Origin: Clostridium_AW malenominatum
GTDB taxonomy: Bacteria > Bacillota > Clostridia > Clostridiales > Clostridiaceae
NCBI RefSeq assembly: GCF_039521365.1
Contig: NZ_BAAACF010000012.1
Span: 1 to 64,000, forward strand
DNA length: 64,000 nt
Reading direction: 5' to 3'
The translations under genes and the position numbers were made by a program. Each line of letters starts with the position of its first letter. Positions within the stretch are counted from its first letter, which is position 1. Positions 35,240 to 41,823 of the stretch are shown in pieces. Under the pieces are notes generated by a model that had not been told where the DNA came from, did no database searches, and saw nothing but the letters and a program-made list of their open reading frames with translations.

Positions 35240-35953
35240 ATGAATAATAAATTCAAAATACTAGTTGTAGATGATGAAGAAAAAATAGTAGAGGTGGTTA
35301 AAGCATATTTAGAAAAGGATGGTTTTGAGGTAATTACTGCAATGGATGGTGAAACAGCACTTAATTTATTTAGTAAAGAAACCATTCACCTTATAGTGTT
35401 AGATTTAATGCTTCCTAAATTATCTGGTGAGGAAGTTTGTCATAAAATAAGAGCTACTTCTTCTGTACCCATTATTATGCTTACTGCAAAAGCCGATGAG
35501 GATGAAAGGATAGAAGGTATATCTATAGGTGCCGATGATTATTTAACAAAACCCTTTAGTGTGCGTGAGTTAGTGGTAAGAGTAAGGGCTTTACTAAGAA
35601 GAACCTACAGAGAAATTACCCCTATGGCCGATATTCTAACCTTTAATAATGGTGATTTAGAAGTTGATATTAAGAAGATGATTGTAAAAAAACGAGGAGA
35701 AGCTATAGGTTTAACAAGTAATGAATTTAAAGTGCTAACTGTATTCCTTGCAAACCCTAGTCAAGTATTTTCAAGGGAACAATTAGTAGAAAAAGCTTTT
35801 GGAATAGACTATGAAGGCTTTGATAGAACCGTAGATACTTATATAAAAACTATTCGTCAGAAAATAGAGGATACTCCTAAAGAACCGAAATATATAATTA
35901 CTATTTATGGCATGGGCTATAAATTTATCCCAAGCTTTATCGAGGTGAAGTAA
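35240..35953 (+). CDS. OmpR-family response regulator (first system)
   Basis: A 237-residue response regulator with acidic pocket DDE (11-13), phospho-acceptor Asp55 (VLDLMLP), Lys in TAKADEDE, and a C-terminal winged helix (LTSNEFKVLTVFLANPSQVF, then DRTVDTYIKTIRQKIE). It overlaps the kinase start by 1 bp. Its own upstream region lacks the TCTTCATA tandem. Either this protein or the paralogue at 39613-40299 may bind that motif. Confidence 0.93.
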   Translation: MNNKFKILVVDDEEKIVEVVKAYLEKDGFEVITAMDGETALNLFSKETIHLIVLDLMLPKLSGEEVCHKIRATSSVPIIMLTAKADEDERIEGISIGADDYLTKPFSVRELVVRVRALLRRTYREITPMADILTFNNGDLEVDIKKMIVKKRGEAIGLTSNEFKVLTVFLANPSQVFSREQLVEKAFGIDYEGFDRTVDTYIKTIRQKIEDTPKEPKYIITIYGMGYKFIPSFIEVK

Positions 35954-37353
35954 TGAAAATATCTTTAGTGAAAAAATTATCCATAAGCTTTTTTTTAGCA
36001 GTTATAGGGTCCATAATTTTGGCAAGCTTTATATCGAATTACACTATTAACAAAGAATTTAAAAGATATTTAGTTGATGAGCATAAATCAAAAATTAATA
36101 ATGTAATTAAAATTGCAGAAGAATTGTATAGCAATCAAATCAACATTTCAAAGTCAAATGAGGCTGAACTACAAAGATATGCCATAATGCAAGAGTTGTA
36201 TATTGAAATAAAAGGTTTAAATGATAACACTATATACTCATCTGGTAATTCTCACTTATATCATAAAGCCATGATGGGAAATATGATGGGGCATATGATG
36301 AATAATACTTCTGAAAAGAATACAGGTGAGTATATTGAAAATAAGTATCCTTTGGTTATAAATAATAAAAACATTGGAACTATAATCATTGGCTATTTTG
36401 GAAACTCTTATTTATCTACTGCTTCAGTTTCTTTTATAAATACCTTAAATCGTTCATTTATATTCTCTGCTTTTATAGCATTAATATTTGGGCTTATGAT
36501 TAGTATAATTATTTCAAGAGAGATTTCAAATCCTCTTGTTAAAATAACCGAAACCTCAAATAAAATGAGAGCTGGAAATCTAGAGGTGAGAGCCTTAGTT
36601 AATTCAAATACTAAAGAAATAGATGAACTTTCTAACTCAATAAATTATTTAGCAGAAACCCTTAAGAATCAAGAAATGCTTCGAAAAAGGCTTACCTCGG
36701 ACATGGCTCACGAATTAAGAACTCCACTAACTACACTAAAAACTCATGTTGAAGCTTTTATAGATGGCATTTGGGAACCTTCCAGTGAAAGGTTCGAAGC
36801 CTTCTACGAAGAAATTGAAAGATTAACGAAACTAGTGGATAATCTCCGTAACTTGGCTAAATTAGAACAAACAAACCTTATATTGAACAAAAGCAAGTTA
36901 AATATTTCAATGGAGATTGAGAAAATAATAGAAAGTTTTAAACCTCTCTATATTAAATCAAATTATGAATTAACTAGCAACATAGCTTCAGAAATAAAGG
37001 CAATGGTTGATAAAGATAAATTTAAACAGATAATGAATAATCTACTTTCAAATTCTTATAAATACTTAAAAGAAAATGGAAGAGTAGAAGTGATTCTAAA
37101 AAAAGAAAAACAGAACATTTTAATTAAAGTTATTGATAACGGCATAGGAATCCCTGAAAAAGACTTACCTTATATATTTGAACGCTTTTATAGAACCGAT
37201 TTATCTCGTGATAAAAATACCGGTGGATCTGGTATAGGGCTTACTATAACAAAAACTTTTGTTGAAGCTCATGGCGGAAAGATATATGTTGAAAGTGGCC
37301 TAAGTAGTGGAACTACTTTCACAATTGAATTTCCTAATATGATATCTTCTTAA
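35953..37353 (+). CDS. Sensor histidine kinase with Met/His-rich outer domain
   Basis: A 466-residue kinase. A first transmembrane helix (about 8-30) is followed by an outer sensor domain of about 135 residues with HLYHKAMMGNMMGHMMNN (101-118), then a second helix (about 168-188) and a HAMP domain. The phospho-acceptor is His253 in MAHELRTPL, and the ATPase domain has DNGIGIPEKD and GSGIGLTIT. The run of Met and His in the outer domain looks like a site for soft metals such as Cu(I) or Ag(I). It forms an operon with the regulator before it. Confidence 0.92.
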   Translation: MKISLVKKLSISFFLAVIGSIILASFISNYTINKEFKRYLVDEHKSKINNVIKIAEELYSNQINISKSNEAELQRYAIMQELYIEIKGLNDNTIYSSGNSHLYHKAMMGNMMGHMMNNTSEKNTGEYIENKYPLVINNKNIGTIIIGYFGNSYLSTASVSFINTLNRSFIFSAFIALIFGLMISIIISREISNPLVKITETSNKMRAGNLEVRALVNSNTKEIDELSNSINYLAETLKNQEMLRKRLTSDMAHELRTPLTTLKTHVEAFIDGIWEPSSERFEAFYEEIERLTKLVDNLRNLAKLEQTNLILNKSKLNISMEIEKIIESFKPLYIKSNYELTSNIASEIKAMVDKDKFKQIMNNLLSNSYKYLKENGRVEVILKKEKQNILIKVIDNGIGIPEKDLPYIFERFYRTDLSRDKNTGGSGIGLTITKTFVEAHGGKIYVESGLSSGTTFTIEFPNMISS

Positions 37354-37385
37354 AATTATTATTTAAAAATATTAATCTTCATAAG

Positions 37386-37426
37386 AAAGAGAAGCAGGTT
37401 TCTCATAAACCAAGCTTCTCTTTTTT
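37386..37426 (+). terminator. Terminator between kinase and Met-rich gene
   Basis: AAAGAGAAGC-A-GGTTT pairs with AAACC-AA-GCTTCTCTTT, followed by a T-run; it serves the kinase gene and possibly the convergent Met-rich gene. Confidence 0.8.
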
Positions 37427-37448
37427 CTTCGCACTATCTTCAAGCAAT

Positions 37449-37886
37449 TTATCTTCTCATCATTCCATTTCCACTAACGTCTACACCTAAACCATGGCAG
37501 CCTGCTGCTCCACCCATGGAATTATGCATCTCGATCATTCCTTCTCTTCCTATACCTTCCATCATATTAGCCATATTTCCATATCCATTTTTTTTCATTA
37601 TGTCTATCATTTGCTTATATTGCTCATCTGTCATATTATTCATAAAGTTATTCATGGAATCAAAATCTCTATTTTCCATAGCTTTAGCCTGATCTTCAAA
37701 ACCATTATCCTTCATTAAATCTATCATTGAATTGTAAGTATTGTTTTTATTTATATTGTTCTGAGACATCATGGAACCCCTAAAAGCAAATTTATTTGAA
37801 TTGTTATTTTCCTTCGCATATACAGCAGTTACTGCCCCTATTGTCAATATAGCTGTAGCCACTATTACTAATACTTTTTTCTTCAT
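37449..37886 (-). CDS. Secreted Met/Asn-rich protein
   Basis: A 145-residue protein with a signal peptide (cleavage likely after VYAKE-type residues near 24-25). The mature part is packed with Met (many MM pairs) and Asn, with repeats like LMKDNGFEDQAKAMENR and IMKKNGYGNMANMMEG. It has one CHG near the C-terminus. Such Met-rich outer proteins can bind Cu(I). It lies opposite the Met-rich sensor kinase, and its promoter (37926-37959) fits the shared regulon layout, though with a weaker half-site. No known family was recognised. Confidence 0.8.
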   Translation of the reverse strand: MKKKVLVIVATAILTIGAVTAVYAKENNNSNKFAFRGSMMSQNNINKNNTYNSMIDLMKDNGFEDQAKAMENRDFDSMNNFMNNMTDEQYKQMIDIMKKNGYGNMANMMEGIGREGMIEMHNSMGGAAGCHGLGVDVSGNGMMRR

Positions 37887-37925
37887 TAAAATCTCTCCTC
37901 TTTTATTTAATTTGTTTCTATATAT

Positions 37926-37959
37926 ATTGTATCTTCGAATTGTGGAGGAATTATGAAAG
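37926..37959 (-). promoter_or_regulatory. Regulon promoter 7 (weaker tandem site)
   Basis: Minus strand: CTTTCATA-ATT-CCTCCACA, 9 bp, then TACAAT. The half-sites are the least conserved of the seven, but the spacing is exact. It precedes the Met-rich secreted protein. Confidence 0.65.
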
Positions 37960-37984
37960 ATTCATTGAAGTATAAGTGTTTAAA

Positions 37985-38113
37985 TTATTTATTTTTATCA
38001 TTAACTTTATTATTTGATTTATTTAAATCGCAACAATCAAGCTTACCATTACCAAAAGTTTTACTATTTTGATCTGCAATTTTTTTTATAAAATCCTTCA
38101 AAAATTTTTTCAT
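37985..38113 (-). CDS. 42-residue Cys-pair protein
   Basis: A short frame with AAGGAGG 8-9 nt before the ATG. The product begins MKKFLKDFIKKIADQNSKTF and contains GKLDCCDLNKSN, ending in a Lys/Asn-rich tail. The CC pair resembles those at the ends of the small membrane protein at 32565 and the SafE fusion protein. It has a near-perfect TCTTCATA promoter (38198-38231). It could be a small metal-binding or buffering protein. It is too short for usual gene calls. Confidence 0.75.
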   Translation of the reverse strand: MKKFLKDFIKKIADQNSKTFGNGKLDCCDLNKSNNKVNDKNK

Positions 38114-38197
38114 GGTATTTTTCCTCCTTCTTATACATCACACTCATAGGGATTGATATTATAAAAAATAATATCCATTTTGTTTATCTATAATCAT

Positions 38198-38231
38198 ATA
38201 ATAGCTAAATCTTATGAAGACTATATGAAGA
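38198..38231 (-). promoter_or_regulatory. Regulon promoter 4 (best tandem site)
   Basis: Minus strand: TCTTCATA-TAG-TCTTCATA (two identical half-sites), 9 bp, then TATTAT. It lies between the second kinase gene and the 42-residue protein. Confidence 0.9.
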
Positions 38232-38235
38232 AAGA

Positions 38236-39612
38236 CTAATAATGATTCCCTTTAGCAAAGTAAATCTTAAAAGTAGCTCCTTTCTTCTCTTCACTTTCTA
38301 CCTCTATCACAGCTGAATGAAGCTGCAATATATTTTTAACAATAGTTAAGCCTATACCATTACCTTCAATTTCATGCCTGCTTTTGTCACCTCTATAAAG
38401 TCTTTCAAATATAAAAGGTAAATCCTCTTTTTTGATTCCCATACCATTATCCTTAATTTCCACAATTATATTTTCACTATTCTCGTATAACTTAACTAGC
38501 ACCTTCCCCCCTGTTTCACTAAACTTAAGAGCATTAGAAATTAAATTTATAAATACTTGTTTTAATTTATCTTTATCTCCAGTTATTTTATAATCTTTAC
38601 TACTTTCTATATCACAATGTAATTTAATCTCCTTGTTTTCTGCAGCCATATGAAAATCCTTGTATATATCCTTGATTAATTCATCTAAAAATATTGTTTC
38701 AAAGTTAAGTTTTATGCTTTCAGATTCAAACTCCTTCAATACATTTAAATTATTTAATAATCTTCCAAACCTAACTACTTCTTCATTAAGGTAGTTTAGC
38801 CTTTCTGTTGTAACAGGGAAAAGTCCATCTATCATAGCTTCTAAGTTGTTTTGCAATACATTTAATGGGGTTCTAATTTCATGAGATATATCAGAAACTA
38901 ATCGCTTTCTTAGTGTATCTTGATATTTTAATTTTGACCCTAGTATATTAACACTATTCCTTAAATTCTCTAACTCTTCAATATCACTTTTCACACCAAA
39001 TTTTGTATCAAAGTTCCCTCTCGATAGATTTACAGACATATTAGCCACCTCTTTGATTGGAATAGAAAATTGTTTTGAAAAGTAAAGGCTTATAATAACT
39101 ATGATAATTAAGGTTATTATCCCACTAGCAATAATACTTTTATTTATATCAACTATAAAATTTTCATCTTCTTCCGATAACAATACAGAGGAATACTGAC
39201 CAACATTAACATATCCAACTACTTTGTCCTCTGATTTAATTTTAAAGGTCTTAGAGGTGTACACTCCTTTATCTTTTGTAGGCATTGTGTTTAGATGTAG
39301 CTTATTTCTTATATCATTTGGATCCATGCCCCATATGGTTTTTTTATTGATATCCATCACTGTTAAACAGTAGTTTCCCATATAAGCTTCGTGCATTAAC
39401 TCTATACCGGAATTACCATCCAATTTCCCATCTTTTCTATATATCTCTTCAAAATAGGATACAATTCTCTCATATCTTTTATTCTGAATGTCCATCATAT
39501 ACCGATTAAACTTATTATTTATTGTTATATTTACAAACAATGTACTTAATAGTATTGCTGAAATTGAACATATAACAAATAAAATACTTAATCTTTTTCT
39601 AATTGTCTGCAT
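38236..39612 (-). CDS. Sensor histidine kinase (second system)
   Basis: A 458-residue kinase with transmembrane helices near 8-30 and 158-178, an outer domain of about 125 residues (containing MHEAYMGNYC), HAMP, His244 in ISHEIRTPL, and an ATPase domain with DNGMGIKKEDLP and GNGIGLTIVK. It starts right after the regulator stop codon. It is a paralogue of the kinase at 35953 but lacks the dense Met run. Confidence 0.92.
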   Translation of the reverse strand: MQTIRKRLSILFVICSISAILLSTLFVNITINNKFNRYMMDIQNKRYERIVSYFEEIYRKDGKLDGNSGIELMHEAYMGNYCLTVMDINKKTIWGMDPNDIRNKLHLNTMPTKDKGVYTSKTFKIKSEDKVVGYVNVGQYSSVLLSEEDENFIVDINKSIIASGIITLIIIVIISLYFSKQFSIPIKEVANMSVNLSRGNFDTKFGVKSDIEELENLRNSVNILGSKLKYQDTLRKRLVSDISHEIRTPLNVLQNNLEAMIDGLFPVTTERLNYLNEEVVRFGRLLNNLNVLKEFESESIKLNFETIFLDELIKDIYKDFHMAAENKEIKLHCDIESSKDYKITGDKDKLKQVFINLISNALKFSETGGKVLVKLYENSENIIVEIKDNGMGIKKEDLPFIFERLYRGDKSRHEIEGNGIGLTIVKNILQLHSAVIEVESEEKKGATFKIYFAKGNHY

Positions 39613-40299
39613 CTAATTCTCACCACCAAATTTGTAGCCTACTTTCATAACGGTAACAATATATTTAGGATTCTTTGTATCTTCTTCTATCTTCTTACGA
39701 ATATTTTTTATGTGAACATCAATGGTTCTATCATATCCTTCAAAATCTACTCCAAAAATTTTATCTATAAGTTGCTCTCTAGATAAAACTTTCCCTTTAT
39801 TTACTACAAGAGCATACAATATATCAAATTCATTTGGAGTGAAAGGCACCTCTTCCCCCTTCACTTCTACTACTCTTTTATCGTAGTCAATACTCAGCGT
39901 TCCATCATCAAAAATCAAGTTGTCAGAAGGATTATCTATGCTTAATCTTCTAAAAAGAGCATTAACTCTAGCGGTCAATTCTCTAGGACTGAAAGGCTTT
40001 ACTAAATATTCATCTGCTCCAATATTTAACCCTTCTATTCTTTCATTTAAGGCTCCTTTAGCAGTAAGCATAAATATATGCACATCTGAGGTTTCTCTTA
40101 TTGTTTTACATACTTCCTCTCCACTGATATCTGGTAACATTAAATCAAGAATTACTAATTTAAAATCCATTGATTTAAACATTTCAATGCCCTTTAAACC
40201 TTTAGTGGTGCAGAAAGCCTTATACCCTTCTTTTTCTAAATAAGCTTTTAAAACTTCAGATACTCTTTCTTCATCTTCAATTATTAAGATATTATTCAT
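39613..40299 (-). CDS. OmpR-family response regulator (second system)
   Basis: A 228-residue response regulator with acidic residues EDE (8-10), phospho-acceptor Asp52 (ILDLMLP) and a winged helix (FTPNEFDILYALVVNKGKVL, then DRTIDVHIKNIRKKIEED). Its own promoter carries the TCTTCATA tandem (40353-40386), which suggests autoregulation and makes it the prime candidate to bind the motif at the other six promoters. Confidence 0.93.
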   Translation of the reverse strand: MNNILIIEDEERVSEVLKAYLEKEGYKAFCTTKGLKGIEMFKSMDFKLVILDLMLPDISGEEVCKTIRETSDVHIFMLTAKGALNERIEGLNIGADEYLVKPFSPRELTARVNALFRRLSIDNPSDNLIFDDGTLSIDYDKRVVEVKGEEVPFTPNEFDILYALVVNKGKVLSREQLIDKIFGVDFEGYDRTIDVHIKNIRKKIEEDTKNPKYIVTVMKVGYKFGGEN

Positions 40300-40352
40300 A
40301 TATCTTCACTCCTTATATATGAAAATTATTATTTACTAAACAATACATAAGT

Positions 40353-40386
40353 ATTATACCAATTTATTTTAAAGATATTATGAAGA
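40353..40386 (-). promoter_or_regulatory. Regulon promoter 5 (autoregulatory)
   Basis: Minus strand: TCTTCATA-ATA-TCTTTAAA, 9 bp, then TATAAT. It precedes the second response regulator/kinase pair. Confidence 0.87.
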
Positions 40387-40432
40387 TTTATTATTACATC
40401 TTAGTAATAACAATATAAAAGTTTATAAAAAT

Positions 40433-40452
40433 AGAGACAGAAACCTGTCTCT
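40433..40452 (-). terminator. Terminator after NlpC/P60 gene
   Basis: AGAGACAG-AAAC-CTGTCTCT directly follows the stop codon; the minus strand then reads ATTTTTATAAAC. Confidence 0.75.
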
Positions 40453-41553
40453 TTATCTCATAACTCTTCTAGCTGTAATATAGTCCGGTCTATTAAGTGG
40501 TGATATTTTAACTACATCTCCAGTTCTTGGTGCATGTATATACATTTCGTTTCCAACATATATTCCCATATGTGTTGGGCTTCCCTTTCCAAAGAATACT
40601 AAATCCCCTGGTTGGAGGCTATCCCTTGAAACAGCATACCCATCCTTAATTTGATCATAGGTAGTTCTTCCTAAACGTATACCAAAATGCCTATACACAT
40701 ATTGCGTAAATCCTGAACAATCAAAACCTGATGGTGTGGTACCTCCCCATAAATAAGGAGTTCCTAAAAAATTAGAAGCATATGCAACAACGGAATTACT
40801 TGAAACTGCCGCTGCTCCTCTAGAAGGAGTATATTTTGGCGTTGAATTTCTTATGGTTTGAATTTGTCTTAAAGTTTCATTTAATCTATTTTGTGATTCG
40901 TCTACTACCGAAGCATATAGTCTTTCTTGCCTTTCTGCTTCTTCAATCAACTCATCTTGCTGATTTTTACTTATTTTTAGCTTGTCCAATTTATTATTAT
41001 TTTCATTGTTTAATGCTAATAATTTATCATTTTGTTTGTTTAACTCTTCTTTTTTACTGTTTAACTGTTCTTGTTTCAATTTAATCTCTGCGATGATTTT
41101 TTTATCTAATTCTATAATTCTCTTTAAATTATCTACTCTTGAAAGAAAATCACTAAAACCATTTGCTTCAAATAATATATCTAAGTACCCACCTATTCCA
41201 TTTATGTAAATAGCTTTTATTCTCTTGTCAAATACTTCTTGCTCAATCTTTATATCCTCTTCTGCCTGCTTTAATTCTTTTTCAGAGGCCTTAATATCTT
41301 CCTGTATCTTATTAATTTGTTTCTTATTTTGTTCCATGGCATCCATTGTATCTTCAATTTCAACGTCTAAGTTTTCTATTTTTTGCTCTATCTCAAATCT
41401 CTTTTCTTGTGCTCTTTTCAAATTATTTTTGTCTGCTTGTAACTGCTCCCTCTGACTTTGTATTTGCTCAGATGTAGGTGCCGCAAAGACTGGTTTATGT
41501 ACAGAAACTACTATTGTAAATATTAATGTGAAATATCTTAGTCTCCCCTTCAT
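40453..41553 (-). CDS. Secreted NlpC/P60 peptidoglycan endopeptidase with coiled coil
   Basis: A 366-residue protein with a signal peptide (to about residue 25, ending VFAAP) and a long coiled coil of about 200 residues like the PcsB/CwlO N-terminus. A C-terminal NlpC/P60 domain has Cys279 (GFDCSG), His328 (THMGIY) and His340 (YIHAPR). It cleaves peptide cross-links, probably under FtsEX-like or other control. ATG 41553 lies 6 nt after AGGAGG; the frame from 41589 is less likely. Its promoter has the TCTTCATA tandem, so it belongs to the local stress regulon. Confidence 0.93.
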   Translation of the reverse strand: MKGRLRYFTLIFTIVVSVHKPVFAAPTSEQIQSQREQLQADKNNLKRAQEKRFEIEQKIENLDVEIEDTMDAMEQNKKQINKIQEDIKASEKELKQAEEDIKIEQEVFDKRIKAIYINGIGGYLDILFEANGFSDFLSRVDNLKRIIELDKKIIAEIKLKQEQLNSKKEELNKQNDKLLALNNENNNKLDKLKISKNQQDELIEEAERQERLYASVVDESQNRLNETLRQIQTIRNSTPKYTPSRGAAAVSSNSVVAYASNFLGTPYLWGGTTPSGFDCSGFTQYVYRHFGIRLGRTTYDQIKDGYAVSRDSLQPGDLVFFGKGSPTHMGIYVGNEMYIHAPRTGDVVKISPLNRPDYITARRVMR

Positions 41554-41584
41554 CCTATTCCTCCTTAGTGTTTTTATAAAACTT

Positions 41585-41618
41585 ATCATAGCAATTCTTT
41601 ATGTAGAACATATGAAGA
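41585..41618 (-). promoter_or_regulatory. Regulon promoter 6 (tandem TCTTCATA site)
   Basis: Minus strand: TCTTCATA-TGT-TCTACATA, 9 bp, then TATGAT. It precedes the NlpC/P60 gene by about 32 bp from the -10. Confidence 0.87.
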
Positions 41619-41771
41619 TGCTATTTGGTAATAATTACCTAAATTTTTATTAATATCTTTATATAATCTACATAATTGAATAATATAATATAATCAAGTT
41701 AATCGTGAATCTATCACAGTAGATTGATTAATGGTTTTTTCATAAAAACCCCAAAGAATAAAAAATAAATG

Positions 41772-41810
41772 ATAAAGAGAAGTGAGCTCCCTTAACTCAC
41801 TTCTCTTTAT
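41772..41810 (-). terminator. Terminator after P-type ATPase gene
   Basis: A perfect 15-bp stem (ATAAAGAGAAGTGAG and its complement), 9-nt loop, then CATTTATTTTTTATT on the minus strand. Confidence 0.88.
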
Positions 41811-41823
41811 TTTTTAATTATAA

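Noticed and set aside
37377..37384. Eighth TCTTCATA copy after the first kinase gene
   Set aside because: It is a single half-site with no partner, no -10 at the set distance and no gene downstream on that strand before the terminator.
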